A DNA stretch of 64,000 nucleotides from DAOUBP01 sp964474695 (GTDB taxonomy: Bacteria > Chloroflexota > Anaerolineae > CG2-30-64-16). Position 1 is the stretch's first letter, and the number at the start of each line of letters is the position of its first letter. The stretch lies in assembly GCA_964474695.1 (NCBI GenBank), contig CAYYTK010000024.1:8066-72065 (forward strand), in the 5' to 3' direction. Positions 18,664 through 26,137 of the stretch are shown here, piece after piece. Below the pieces are notes generated by a model. That model had not been told where the DNA came from. It saw nothing but the letters and a program-made list of their open reading frames with translations, and did not search any database. Made by a program: the position numbers and the translations under genes.

Positions 18664-19371
18664 TCAGAAGCCGAGGCCTCTGGTCTTCAAGGAAATCCAA
18701 CCCGACTTCGCCACGATGATGTGGTCGATCAGGTCGATGCCGAGCAGTTGCCCGGCGTCGCGGATGGCCCGCGTGCACTGGACGTCTTCGGGCGAGGGGG
18801 TCGGGTCGTTGCCCGGATGGTTGTGCGCGATGACGATGGCGGGCGCGTTGGCCCGCACCGCCGGCCGCAGCACTTCCGCCGGCCGCACGACCGCGGCGCC
18901 GACGTTGCCGCGGTAGACGTCCTCCATAGCCAGCACGTGGTAGCGCGTGTCCAGGACGATGACCCGCAGGTGCTCCTGCTCCAGGAGCGCCATCTCGGGC
19001 AGCAGCAGGTCCGCGATCTGCGCCGGCGACGTGATGGCCGGCCGCGCCTCGGACGCGTGCAGCTCTTCGATCAGGCGCTGGCCGAGCGCCAGCGCGGCCT
19101 TGACCTGCAGCGCCTTGCCGGGCGCGAGGCCCGCGGCGCGCAGCTCGGCCGGCGTGGCTTGCGCCAGGCCGGTCAGGCCGCCGCAGCGGAGCACCAGGCC
19201 CTGGGCGAGCGCCAGCCCGTCGGCCGTGCCCAGGAGCACGGCCAGCAGTTCGGCGCTGGTCAGGATGCCCGGCCCGTGCCGGCGCAGGCGCTCGGCCGGC
19301 CGGTCGGCGGCGGGCAGCTCGCGGATCAGGAAGGTGGGAACGGTCTTGTCGGGGCGTGTGATGGTGTGCAT
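18664..19371 (-). CDS. radC: RadC-family JAMM protein
   Basis: 235 residues from the ATG at 19371, with AGGAG six bases upstream. The N-terminal helix-hairpin-helix region contains LRRHGPGILTSAELLAVLLG, and the C-terminal JAMM domain carries HNHPGNDPTPSPED, the H-x-H-x(10)-D zinc site of RadC. RadC/MPN(+) proteins are very common on plasmids, phages and integrative elements, where their enzymatic role is still unsettled. It lies between a primase and a Cas4-like nuclease, which fits a mobile-element replication and repair block. Confidence 0.92.
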   Translation of the reverse strand: MHTITRPDKTVPTFLIRELPAADRPAERLRRHGPGILTSAELLAVLLGTADGLALAQGLVLRCGGLTGLAQATPAELRAAGLAPGKALQVKAALALGQRLIEELHASEARPAITSPAQIADLLLPEMALLEQEHLRVIVLDTRYHVLAMEDVYRGNVGAAVVRPAEVLRPAVRANAPAIVIAHNHPGNDPTPSPEDVQCTRAIRDAGQLLGIDLIDHIIVAKSGWISLKTRGLGF

Positions 19372-19434
19372 GAGAACTCCTGTCTGTGGGTTGGTCTGTG
19401 TAGCCGCCGCAGGCAGGCGCATGGTCGTGAGGGG

Positions 19435-19469
19435 ACTCCCGGTCAGGGAGCGGCTCCCTCCGGGAGCTT
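19435..19469. repeat. nested stem-loop between primase and radC genes
   Basis: CTCCCGG and CCGGGAG enclose GGGAGC/GCTCCC, giving one long imperfect stem. It lies in the 186-base gap between the primase stop and the radC start. It has no T run, so an RNA processing or stability element is more likely than a terminator. Confidence 0.5.
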
Positions 19470-19557
19470 GGCGCCTCCCTGCCGGGCAGCCGTGCGTGTG
19501 GGAATGCCGTGGTATGCGTGAGGACTAACGGCTGCTAACGGGCGTCGAACGGGGCTA

Positions 19558-20550
19558 TTACACCCCGTGGGCCGCGAGCCAGGCGGCCAGCGAGCCGTCC
19601 TGCAGGCGGTCGTTGGCGTCCAGTCCGCCCTCCGACCACAGGGCATACCCGGTGGCCGGCGCGATGGCTGGCACGGCGGCCGCGGCGCGGGCGAGGTCGT
19701 CCAGCCAGATGAAGACCCGGCGGTAGGCCTCGACCACGCTGTCCAACAGGCGCAGCGTGCGCCGCTGGGCCAGCCCCTCCTGGCTGCCGCACGAGAGCAC
19801 GTCGGCCCGCCCGGACAGCACCTGCCAGAGCGAGACGGCGTTGAGCTCCCCTTCGGCGAGCACCAGCGTGTCGCGGCCCGTGCGCAGGTCCAGCCCGTAC
19901 AGCAGCCGCTCCCCGCCCTTGCGCTGGCTGAAGCGTTCCGGCTTCGCCAGCTCCGGGAAGATGAAACGGTACTGCACCGCCTGGAGCGCGGCATTTGCCT
20001 GCCAGGGCAGCGTGATGGCCGGCAGCTTGGTCTTGAGCCGCGGGTGCCAGGCCGGCGTGTAGCCCAGCCCCCACGCCTGCCAGGCGCATGGGGCGAGGCC
20101 CCGGCCGGTGAGATAGGCGCGGCCCGGCTCAGCCGTCGGAGCGTGGTTCAGGCTCCAGGCGGCCTGGCGGACCTCGGCCTGCGCGGCCCGCTGCCAGCGC
20201 GGCTCGCGCCACGCGGGCGTGTGGACCTGCACTCGGTAGCCGGTCTGGCAGGCCGGCTGGCCGTGCGGCGCCAGGCCGGCGAGCCGGCTGAGCGCTTCGT
20301 GAAACGTGAGGTGATCCCGCCGGCGCAGGTAGTCGATGGCGTCGCCCCCACGCGGGGCGCACTGCCGGCAGAACCAGCGACCGCCCCCGTAGGCGGGCTG
20401 GACGTGCAGCCGGTCCTCGCCGCCGCAGAAGGGGCAGGGTCCCGCCCACTCCCCGCCGCGCGTGCCCGCGATGCGGACGAGCGGCGTGTCGCGGCCGATG
20501 AACTCGGCCAGGTCGAGGCGTTGCTTGATGGCGGTGATGTCTGTGGTCAT
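19558..20550 (-). CDS. DNA primase (CHC2 zinc finger plus Toprim)
   Basis: 330 residues. A CHC2-type zinc finger uses C39, C42, H49, C61 and C64 (CPFCGGEDRLH...WFCRQC), followed by the usual GGDAIDYL segment. The C-terminal half has a Toprim-like fold with LVLAEGELNAVSL and a later acidic strand (VFIWLDD). It is shorter than DnaG, as in phage and plasmid primases, and no fused or neighbouring DnaB-type helicase is visible. It probably primes replication of the element that carries it. Confidence 0.88.
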   Translation of the reverse strand: MTTDITAIKQRLDLAEFIGRDTPLVRIAGTRGGEWAGPCPFCGGEDRLHVQPAYGGGRWFCRQCAPRGGDAIDYLRRRDHLTFHEALSRLAGLAPHGQPACQTGYRVQVHTPAWREPRWQRAAQAEVRQAAWSLNHAPTAEPGRAYLTGRGLAPCAWQAWGLGYTPAWHPRLKTKLPAITLPWQANAALQAVQYRFIFPELAKPERFSQRKGGERLLYGLDLRTGRDTLVLAEGELNAVSLWQVLSGRADVLSCGSQEGLAQRRTLRLLDSVVEAYRRVFIWLDDLARAAAAVPAIAPATGYALWSEGGLDANDRLQDGSLAAWLAAHGV

Positions 20551-20594
20551 GGCTGTGCTCCGAGCTGTGGGGTCTGTGAGGCCGTGTGGTCAAA

Positions 20595-20690
20595 CAAGAA
20601 AGGGGAGGAACAGGCCGTCCTCCCCTTCGGATCAGGCGTAAGCCTGGCAGGTGGGCCGATCCCGTCCGGTGTGAAGCGGGACGGGATCAG
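20595..20690. repeat. three consecutive stem-loops between the Rad52-like and primase genes
   Basis: Read on the minus strand: GATCCCGTCC/GGACGGGATC-type stem (20659-20689), then CAGGC-loop-GCCTG (20633-20646), then AAGGGGAGGA/TCCTCCCCTT (20600-20627) followed by TTTCTTGTTTG. The last one resembles a rho-independent terminator that could lower expression of the primase and the genes after it. Confidence 0.6.
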
Positions 20691-20720
20691 CGAGACGGCT
20701 GACGTGTCGAGACGACGGGC

Positions 20721-21506
20721 CTAGAAGGGGTCGTCGGCGGTGGGAGCGGGGACGCCGGCAGGGATCGCAGGCATCAGGAGGGCCGCAGCCGCCGCCTTCA
20801 AAGGCGCGAACTGGGCGTTCTCGCTGAGCCACTTGACGTAGCCGGGGTCCTGCGCCAGCACCTGGCCGAGGGTCTGCCCCTTGAACTTGCCGAACTTGAC
20901 CTCCATCGCGGCCGGGTCGCCGTGCGCGGCAGCGCCGTTACCGGCGGAGCCATTGCCGCCGTTGCCGTTGCCGCCGTGACCCTGCGCGTCGGCCGGCGCG
21001 CCGTTGCTTGCAGGCGGCTTGCCGGTGCGCAGCATCTCGCGCAGCGCGTCGAGCGCGGCGGGCGGGAAGGCCCGCTTGGCCGGGTCGTAGTCGGCCCAGA
21101 CCTGGGGCACCGAGTACAGGTAGCGCCCCAGCGAGAACTTGGCGCACGCCCGCTTGAAGGCCTGCGCCTCCGCGCTGGTGGCCGCGTTCTCCTCCGCGCC
21201 GTTGGCCGTGGCCACCAGGCACTCCCCGATGGCCTGGCGGGTGACGCCGCCCAGCGTGAGGGTGCAGGTGACGACCACGCGGCCTTCGGGGTACTCGCGC
21301 AGGTAGGCGTTGGACCAGGCGGGATCCGCCTCATCCAGCCGCGTCTCGTACGCGCGAGCGTCCACGTAGGCCAGCGCCAGCGCACGGTTGCTGCTCTTGG
21401 CGACTGCGCCAGGCTTGAACTCGACCACGGCCGGGTCGAACGGCTTGGCCAGCTCGGCCAGGATGGCTTCGAACGCCTTCGGGTTCTGCGTGTTTGCGGA
21501 TGACAT
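20721..21506 (-). CDS. Rad52/DdrA-like single-strand annealing protein with ExoX-C-like tail
   Basis: 261 residues. The first 150 or so show the Rad52/Rad22-like pattern: LAKPFDPAVVEFKPG, ALAYVDARAYETRLDEADP-type strand, then AEAQAFKRACAKFSLGRYLY. A Gly/Asn-rich linker (about residues 165-190) leads to KFGKFKGQTLGQVLAQDP and GYVKWLSENA, the small module also found at the C-terminus of exodeoxyribonuclease X-type and annealing proteins. It probably anneals complementary single strands during element recombination, together with the SSB, Cas4-like nuclease and RadC of the same operon. Confidence 0.85.
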   Translation of the reverse strand: MSSANTQNPKAFEAILAELAKPFDPAVVEFKPGAVAKSSNRALALAYVDARAYETRLDEADPAWSNAYLREYPEGRVVVTCTLTLGGVTRQAIGECLVATANGAEENAATSAEAQAFKRACAKFSLGRYLYSVPQVWADYDPAKRAFPPAALDALREMLRTGKPPASNGAPADAQGHGGNGNGGNGSAGNGAAAHGDPAAMEVKFGKFKGQTLGQVLAQDPGYVKWLSENAQFAPLKAAAAALLMPAIPAGVPAPTADDPF

Positions 21507-21597
21507 GATGGGTTCTCCTTGTGTGGAATGTGTTGGCAGACCAGCAGCCTGCCAGGCTTGTGATGAGACAGTGTCAGATCGGTGCGGAGCGCTTGGG

Positions 21598-21702
21598 CGG
21601 CAGGGGTAGGCAGCAGGTGTCAGGAGGCAGGAGTCAGACCGATTCCTGATGCCTGATCCCTGACCCCTGTTCTCTGATTCCTGCTCACTGGCCTGCCGCC
21701 TC
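21598..21702. repeat. heptamer-built inverted repeat a
   Basis: On the minus strand, units of the form GNNNCAG (GAATCAG, GGGTCAG, GGATCAG, GCATCAG) run for about seven copies. After one unmatched base come units of the reverse complement form (CTGACTC, CTGCCTC, CTGACAC). The array begins at the stop codon of the SWIM gene (21685-22152). Confidence 0.85.
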
Positions 21703-22152
21703 CTGCGCCAGTTCGGCCAGGACCGTCTCGGCGATGGCCCCGCTCTGTTCCTCGACGACGGCCATGACCGCCGTCAGGACGTGCGAGAGCGCGCTGCGCA
21801 CGGCCGCGCGCACAACTGCTTCGGGGACCGGCGCCGCGGCCGCCGGCGGGACGGCCGACCGGGCCTTCGCCAGATAGGTTTCCAGCCGCGCCGGCCACTG
21901 CGTCAGCACGGCCGCCAGCAGGTGCTTGCACGGGCCACCGCGCTGCTGCCAGTCGTCACAGGTGCAGGTGCCCAGTCCGTGGGGCGTGGCCTGCCCGAAG
22001 TGGACGGTGTAGGCCGCGCTGCCGCCGTTGGCGATGATGAACGCGTTGGGCGTCTCGGCCGCAGTGACCGTGACGCTGCCCGCCGTCACCACCTCCCGGG
22101 CGCGCGCCAGCCGCGCTTCCACATCGGGCCAGGTGAGCTTGGTGCCGTTCAT
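21685..22152 (-). CDS. SWIM zinc-finger protein
   Basis: 155 residues. The SWIM motif CTCDDWQQRGGPCKHLLA lies at about residues 62-79 and is very close to the finger of the SWIM-MoxR protein of this operon. The C-terminal half is a helical Ala/Val-rich region. SWIM fingers mediate DNA or protein contacts. The stop codon lies inside inverted repeat a, so the last codons (EAAGQ) come from repeat sequence. Role unknown; probably part of the element's replication or regulation block. Confidence 0.8.
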   Translation of the reverse strand: MNGTKLTWPDVEARLARAREVVTAGSVTVTAAETPNAFIIANGGSAAYTVHFGQATPHGLGTCTCDDWQQRGGPCKHLLAAVLTQWPARLETYLAKARSAVPPAAAAPVPEAVVRAAVRSALSHVLTAVMAVVEEQSGAIAETVLAELAQEAAGQ

Positions 22153-22246
22153 GATGATTCACCTCCTTGTCGTGTGATGGTGTAAGATGTCTCGCTCTGT
22201 GTCTCTGTGCGCCGTCCGTCTCCGTGCCGCTGTGGGCACGACCGCA

Positions 22247-22309
22247 GAGGGCGAGGGCGAATGGCGAATAAGTCACTTCGAGATTCGCTGATTCGCTGAT
22301 TCGCTCTCG
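22247..22309. repeat. inverted repeat b, 7-8 base units
   Basis: On the minus strand three AGCGAATC units are followed, after a short loop, by ATTCGCC, ATTCGCC and CTCGCCC. Unlike its relatives it is not directly behind a stop codon. Confidence 0.8.
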
Positions 22310-22329
22310 TCCGCTCCGGTCGTGCCCAC

Positions 22330-22384
22330 AGAAACAAAAACACGCCCGGGGCGACCGGCGCTGGTGCGCGGTCGCGGGCGTGTC
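22330..22384 (-). terminator. hairpin with T run between ssb-like and SWIM genes
   Basis: On the minus strand ACACGCCC...GGGCGTGT encloses an inner ACCG/CGGT pairing and is followed by TTTTTGTTT. It could be an intra-operon terminator or attenuator. Confidence 0.65.
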
Positions 22385-22463
22385 CGTTCTGTGGGCGAGC
22401 TTGTGTGCTTGTTACGTGATTGCGATCTTCAGTTGTTAAAGTGCAGCAGCCGGGCGGGCCGGC

Positions 22464-22862
22464 TCAGGTCGGGCCGCCGGTCACATTCAGCCGCTCGACG
22501 ATCACCTCGTTAAGCACGTGCGGCTTGCGCACCTTGTCGCCGAACGCGGCGATCAGCTCGCGCAGCGCCTTCAGCCCGGCCTCGTCGCCGGTGGCGGTCT
22601 CGGCGAAACGCGCTAGCGGGATGTCGTAGTCGCGGCTTGCCAGCTGGCCGTGCGCCCGAAGGCGCGTCCCTTCGGCCAGCGCGCTCGCGGCGAGCGCATG
22701 CGCGCCCTCGCAGCGCAGGGTCAGGTAGTCCGGCTCCTCCCGGCTGCCCGTGCGCCGCAGCGCGCGGCCGGGATCGGGATAGCAGGCGAGGCGCACGAAG
22801 CGCGTGTCGCCGAACGCCCAGACCTTGACCACCACCCCTTCGACGTGTGTCTCGTTCAGCAC
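22464..22862 (-). CDS. ssb: single-stranded DNA-binding protein
   Basis: 132 residues with the beta-strand order of an SSB OB fold: VEGVVVKVWAFGDTRFVRLA, then DYLTLRCEG, and finally GTRLRAHGQLASRDYDIPL. The C-terminus lacks the acidic D-D-x-P-F tail of chromosomal SSB, which is common in element-borne versions. It lies upstream of the annealing protein and primase, as expected for a replication and recombination cassette. Confidence 0.82.
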   Translation of the reverse strand: MLNETHVEGVVVKVWAFGDTRFVRLACYPDPGRALRRTGSREEPDYLTLRCEGAHALAASALAEGTRLRAHGQLASRDYDIPLARFAETATGDEAGLKALRELIAAFGDKVRKPHVLNEVIVERLNVTGGPT

Positions 22863-22876
22863 TGCTTCCTCCTTGT

Positions 22877-22985
22877 CCGGGGGCAGGGGGCAAGGGACAG
22901 AAGCCGAACTGACAGCTGCCGCCTACGCGGTGCGCGCACCCCGCAGACGCAGGCATCCCCGGCTCCTGTCCCCTGCCTCCTGTCA
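22877..22985. repeat. heptamer-built inverted repeat c
   Basis: On the minus strand TGACAGG, AGGCAGG and GGACAGG start right at the TGA of the upstream gene (22983-24293). The complementary arm (CTTCTGT, CCCTTGC, CCCCTGC) follows after a loop of about 55 bases. Confidence 0.8.
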
Positions 22986-24293
22986 CCACGTCTCCGCCCA
23001 CAGTGCGCCGCGATCGTCGCCGGCGAGCAGCAGCTCCAGGTCGGTCGCCCGGCCGTGGACAATGCCCGCGGCCTTGGCGTCCGCAACCAGATGCTGCCGC
23101 ACCTGGCGCGTGGGCGCACACAGCGCGACCGCGCCCTGCGCGTCCGTCAGTTCGGCCCACGGGGTGGCCGGCTCGGCCCCCCGCACAACCGCGTAGACCT
23201 GCTCGGCGCCTTTCACCAGCAGCAGGTCGGGCCGCTGCGGCCGTGTGGCCGGCGGGCAGACCTCGGTCTGGTAGCCGCGCTGGCGGGCGTGGCCCGCCAA
23301 AGCGCAGACCCAGGCGCTGTGCTTGACCTGGTCCGCGCCGTCGCGCGCTTCCAACCGGCCCCATTCCGACGCCACCGGCGTGACGCCGATCTCGTTCAGG
23401 ACCCGTTGGCCCAGGTTGGTCAGCCGCAGGATGGCAATCCGCACCTGCCCGTCAGGTGCGCCGGCAGCAACCGTGCCCTCGATGCTCTCCGTGGCCTGGT
23501 GGATCAGGTTACGCTGCGCCAGCGGCCCAAAGAGGTCTTGTAGGCTCTTGTCCCGCTCGTTGACGCCGAGCTGCTCGACCACGCGGCGCAAGATCGCCTG
23601 GCGCAGCGACCAGCCCGTCGTCGCCAGCGCCACCAGCGCCCGCCCTTGCACGGGCCAGTTATCAAACAGCCGGGCGTACTTTGCCGGCGGCGCGGGCAGG
23701 TCCGCGGCGGCCGGCGCTGATGCAGCAGGTTGCGCTGCGCTGCGGCCGGGCTGGTCCGGCGCGCCGGGCGGCTGCGCCTCAACCGGCTCGGCCGCGTCAG
23801 CCTCCGCGTGTGCGGCGCCTTCCGCGGGGCGCGCCTTGGCCCTCTGCGCCGGGGTCCGCTCCGCCCGCTCCTTGTCCTTCAGTTCCCGCAGAGCCGCGGC
23901 CAGCGTCATCTTCTCCTGGCGCAACTGCTGCGTCAGATCGCGCAGCCGGTTGTTCTCGGCCCGCACGACCCGCAGCTCGTCGCGCAGCCGGTTCAGCTCC
24001 GGCGCGCCGGGCGCCGCATCGGCAGCGGCCGGTAGGCCCCAATGGGCGCCGGCCGGCGGCGTCGGTCCGCCCTGGCCGGCGGAGAAGAAGACCAGCCATT
24101 CCGCGGCGGTCAGCCGTCGGAAGTAACCGGCTTCGCCGCGCTTGGCTGCGTCGGCCGCGGCCGGCGCCAGGGTGTGCGCCAGCCGTTCCAGCACGCCGAC
24201 GTATTCCCGCACCTGGCCCTCGGCCAGCACCCGCAGCGCGTGCTCCCCGTCAAGGAGCTGCTGCCAGGTCTGGTCGAAGGCCGGATCGGACAT
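22983..24293 (-). CDS. winged-helix/replication-relaxation-like protein with decayed nuclease-like domain
   Basis: 436 residues from the ATG at 24293 (a GTG two codons earlier is possible). A helical N-terminus and a coiled-coil stretch (about residues 115-160) precede a winged-helix-like region (TGWSLRQAILRRVVEQLG). The C-terminal 150 residues match the protein at 58454-59401: EIGVTPVASEWGRLEAR, then HARQRGYQTEVCP, then RPDLLLVKGAEQVYAVVRG. In the other copy the last strand is VEVQRG, so the acidic residue expected in a PD-(D/E)XK core is lost here. Start overlaps the preceding gene by 44 bases. Possibly a replication or copy-control factor. Confidence 0.75.
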   Translation of the reverse strand: MSDPAFDQTWQQLLDGEHALRVLAEGQVREYVGVLERLAHTLAPAAADAAKRGEAGYFRRLTAAEWLVFFSAGQGGPTPPAGAHWGLPAAADAAPGAPELNRLRDELRVVRAENNRLRDLTQQLRQEKMTLAAALRELKDKERAERTPAQRAKARPAEGAAHAEADAAEPVEAQPPGAPDQPGRSAAQPAASAPAAADLPAPPAKYARLFDNWPVQGRALVALATTGWSLRQAILRRVVEQLGVNERDKSLQDLFGPLAQRNLIHQATESIEGTVAAGAPDGQVRIAILRLTNLGQRVLNEIGVTPVASEWGRLEARDGADQVKHSAWVCALAGHARQRGYQTEVCPPATRPQRPDLLLVKGAEQVYAVVRGAEPATPWAELTDAQGAVALCAPTRQVRQHLVADAKAAGIVHGRATDLELLLAGDDRGALWAETW

Positions 24294-24804
24294 CCCCACC
24301 TGCCATCATGAGCGCCAGGTAGCTCCGGCGCAAGGCGCCCTCAGGCGCGGGCTCCGCCGGCCCGGCCAGCACCTGGATCCGGGCCAACGCCTCGTTCAGC
24401 GCGGCGACCGCCCGCTCGCGGGTCACTGCCCCGCTGGCATACTGGGCGGCGGCCGCGGCCGCGTCGATCAGCGCCTGCCGCGCCCCGGCCGTGGCCGACA
24501 CACCCTGCCGGTGCCCGGCGTAGAGCCGCTGCGCCAACAGCATCGCCTGCACCGGGTCCGGGCTGGCCGGCCCCGCCAGCAACGCCCGCAGCTCGCCGGC
24601 GTCGCGGGCCAGCCGCGCAGCCTCGCCCCGCGCCTGGCGCGCGAGGCTGGCGGCCGCCCAGCGCGCGGGCGTCAGCACAGCCGGGCGATCCGCCTCGACC
24701 GGCGTGACGCCGCGCCCCAGGAGGGCCAGGCCGACCAGGACCAGCGCAGCCAGGCAGCCGAACAGCAGCCGCTTGGCCGGCCACGCGCCCAGCTCGATCT
24801 CCAT
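24250..24804 (-). CDS. single-pass membrane protein, Tad-associated
   Basis: 184 residues from the ATG at 24804, preceded by GGAAGGGCAGG. One transmembrane helix at about residues 13-33 is followed by a long Ala-rich helical domain that should be outside the membrane. It follows the Flp, TadE and TadG-like genes in the same operon, so it may be an accessory of the pilus. No family recognised. Confidence 0.65.
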   Translation of the reverse strand: MEIELGAWPAKRLLFGCLAALVLVGLALLGRGVTPVEADRPAVLTPARWAAASLARQARGEAARLARDAGELRALLAGPASPDPVQAMLLAQRLYAGHRQGVSATAGARQALIDAAAAAAQYASGAVTRERAVAALNEALARIQVLAGPAEPAPEGALRRSYLALMMAGGDVRSGLRPDLAAAP

Positions 24805-24864
24805 GCCTGCCCTTCCGCGCACCGGCACTCCCGCCGGCGCGCCAGTCCCTTCAGCGCGTCCGGT

Positions 24865-25431
24865 TCAGCGTTGGTCCATCCTGAACCGGCTCTGCGCAAC
24901 GACCGGCACGGTGAAACGCGGCGACAGCGCGAAGAAGACCTGCGTCGTGCCGCCGGCGTACACCGTGACCGTATCGCCCCCCTCATCGATCTGGAGCGCG
25001 CCCAACGCGGGCGCGTAGCCGCGCGCGGCCAGGTCACCCGTCGCGCGGACGAACTCGGCTGCCGCGTTGCCGTAGGCGTCGCCTGCCAGCCGCACCTCCC
25101 CGGTATTGCGGAAGTGCGGGATGTCCACGCTGCGCGCCGCGGCCTCCGCGGCCGCGTCCGCAGCCAGTTGCAGCCGTGTGCGCAGGGTGAAGTAGCGCGG
25201 CACGTCGATCGCCAGCCCGGCCAGGGGGATCAGCACGGTGATCACCACCAGGGTGTTCCACACCAGATCCCCGCGGCGGCCGAGCAGCCAGCGGACGGGA
25301 GTCAGGAGCCAGGTGACAGGTGTCAGACGCCAGCTGCCGGATTGCCTCCTGGCGCCTGATCCCTGATCACTGACGCCTGGGTTCTGTTCCCCGACTCCTG
25401 ACCCCTGGTCCCTGATCCCTGCGTTCACCAT
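24865..25431 (-). CDS. TadG-like pilus protein with repeat-encoded N-terminus
   Basis: 188 residues. The ATG at 25431 overlaps the stop of the TadE-like gene (ATGGTGA) and has GGAGGG beside it, so translation is coupled. Residues 2 to about 50 (NAGIRDQGSGVGEQNPG...) are encoded by heptamer repeat d. Then comes RRGDLVWNTLVVITVLIPLAGLA, a pilin-like hydrophobic segment, and a TadG-type region (LRTRLQLAADAAAEAAARS). The GD-[LM]-V motif before the hydrophobic helix is shared with the Flp and TadE-like proteins of this operon, so the same prepilin peptidase may process all three. The repeat-coded leader would then be removed. Confidence 0.75.
   Translation of the reverse strand: MVNAGIRDQGSGVGEQNPGVSDQGSGARRQSGSWRLTPVTWLLTPVRWLLGRRGDLVWNTLVVITVLIPLAGLAIDVPRYFTLRTRLQLAADAAAEAAARSVDIPHFRNTGEVRLAGDAYGNAAAEFVRATGDLAARGYAPALGALQIDEGGDTVTVYAGGTTQVFFALSPRFTVPVVAQSRFRMDQR
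25297..25422. repeat. heptamer-built inverted repeat d, translated in frame
   Basis: On the minus strand about eleven GNNNCAG units (GGATCAG, GGACCAG, GGGTCAG, GCGTCAG...) are followed by five CTGNNNC units. It starts just after the TadE-like stop codon and lies inside the TadG-like reading frame. Confidence 0.85.
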
Positions 25432-25823
25432 CCCTCCTTCCGGAATGCGCTGACGGCTTCCCCCTGGAGCGGCTGGTTGGCGCCGCCGAAGAGCGGCATC
25501 AGGCTGCCGTAGACGTTGGGAAACTCCCAGCCGACGCGCACGACCACCTGGCCGCCGGGCGCGGTGTCGGCGGCCACCTCGACATGGTACGTGCCCACCC
25601 CGCCGGCCAGCGCGTGCTGCGCTGCAGCCAGGCCGCGGTTGACCGCGTCGGTCTGGCTGACCGACGCGGCGCGCGCCGCGTAGTTGGCCGCGTTGTTGGC
25701 CGTCACGGAGCAGTACCCGGCGAGCGCCAGGTTGACCAACGCCAGCGCGACCAACGCCATCAGGGGCATGGTCAGCGCACTTTCGACCATGTCGCCCCGG
25801 CGCCCTTTGAGCCACTGGATCAT
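25425..25823 (-). CDS. TadE-like pseudopilin
   Basis: 132 residues. RRGDMVESALTMPLMALVAL and the rest of the hydrophobic helix form the TadE-family N-terminus with its conserved glutamate. It is followed by the typical ANNAANYAARAAS helix and a beta-rich tail. Pseudopilins of this kind are cleaved by a prepilin peptidase and help assembly of Tad pili. It follows the Flp-like gene by 36 bases. Confidence 0.85.
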   Translation of the reverse strand: MIQWLKGRRGDMVESALTMPLMALVALALVNLALAGYCSVTANNAANYAARAASVSQTDAVNRGLAAAQHALAGGVGTYHVEVAADTAPGGQVVVRVGWEFPNVYGSLMPLFGGANQPLQGEAVSAFRKEGW

Positions 25824-25859
25824 GCTGGCCTCACAGTAGCGGGTGAGCGCCCGCCTCGC

Positions 25860-26006
25860 CTAGAACGAGCCGACGACGGTGGTCAGCTTCTCCGCCAGCC
25901 GCTGGCCCAGGGTGACCCAGAGCGCGACGGCTGCGACGACGATGGCGGCGAGGATCAACCCCCTTTCCACCATATCCCCTTCCGTGCCCAGAAGCCACTG
26001 CCTCAT
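25860..26006 (-). CDS. flp: Flp-like pilin, 48 residues
   Basis: Short gene with ATG at 26006 and AAAGGAGG upstream. It encodes MRQWLLGTEGDMVERGLIL, then a hydrophobic helix and an amphipathic end QRLAEKLTTVVGSF. This is the Flp/Fap layout: short leader ending in Gly, acidic residue at position +4 of the mature helix, about 35 mature residues. Cleavage is expected after G10. It is the first gene of the 26-14.6 kb operon, directly behind the leader hairpin, so the main pilin is likely the most abundant product. The other Tad assembly genes lie in the second operon at 47-53 kb. Confidence 0.85.
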   Translation of the reverse strand: MRQWLLGTEGDMVERGLILAAIVVAAVALWVTLGQRLAEKLTTVVGSF

Positions 26007-26057
26007 GCTGCTACCCTCCTTTGCGCAAGATGACGGCGCCCGTGCCGGGCGCTTAAC

Positions 26058-26094
26058 AAAAAAAGGGGTCCCTCCCTTGCGGGGAACCCCTTTC
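26058..26094 (-). promoter_or_regulatory. terminator-like leader hairpin P1
   Basis: Read on the minus strand, AAAGGGGTTCCC pairs with GGGACCCC and is followed by seven T and GTT. It begins only a few bases after the predicted transcription start of promoter P1, and no minus-strand gene lies upstream to be terminated. It therefore looks like an attenuator or a 5' stabilising element. The same structure stands at 62510-62540. Confidence 0.8.
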
Positions 26095-26108
26095 AGACAA
26101 CTACCGCT

Positions 26109-26137
26109 ATTCTACCAGGCCTCCCACGCGATGTCAA
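26109..26137 (-). promoter_or_regulatory. promoter P1 of the pilin/replication operon
   Basis: TTGACA (26137-26132), 17 bases, TAGAAT (26114-26109) on the minus strand, a near-consensus sigma-70 type promoter. The start of transcription is expected near 26102, just before the leader hairpin. Confidence 0.85.

Larger units (their letters stand above)
22153..22463. other. 310-base intergenic stretch with repeats and a strong hairpin
   Basis: It holds inverted repeat b (22247-22309) and, further upstream in the transcript, a GC-rich hairpin with a T run (22330-22384). No open frame of coding character was seen. A ribosome binding site for the SWIM gene (AAGGAGG) lies next to 22152. Confidence 0.6.
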
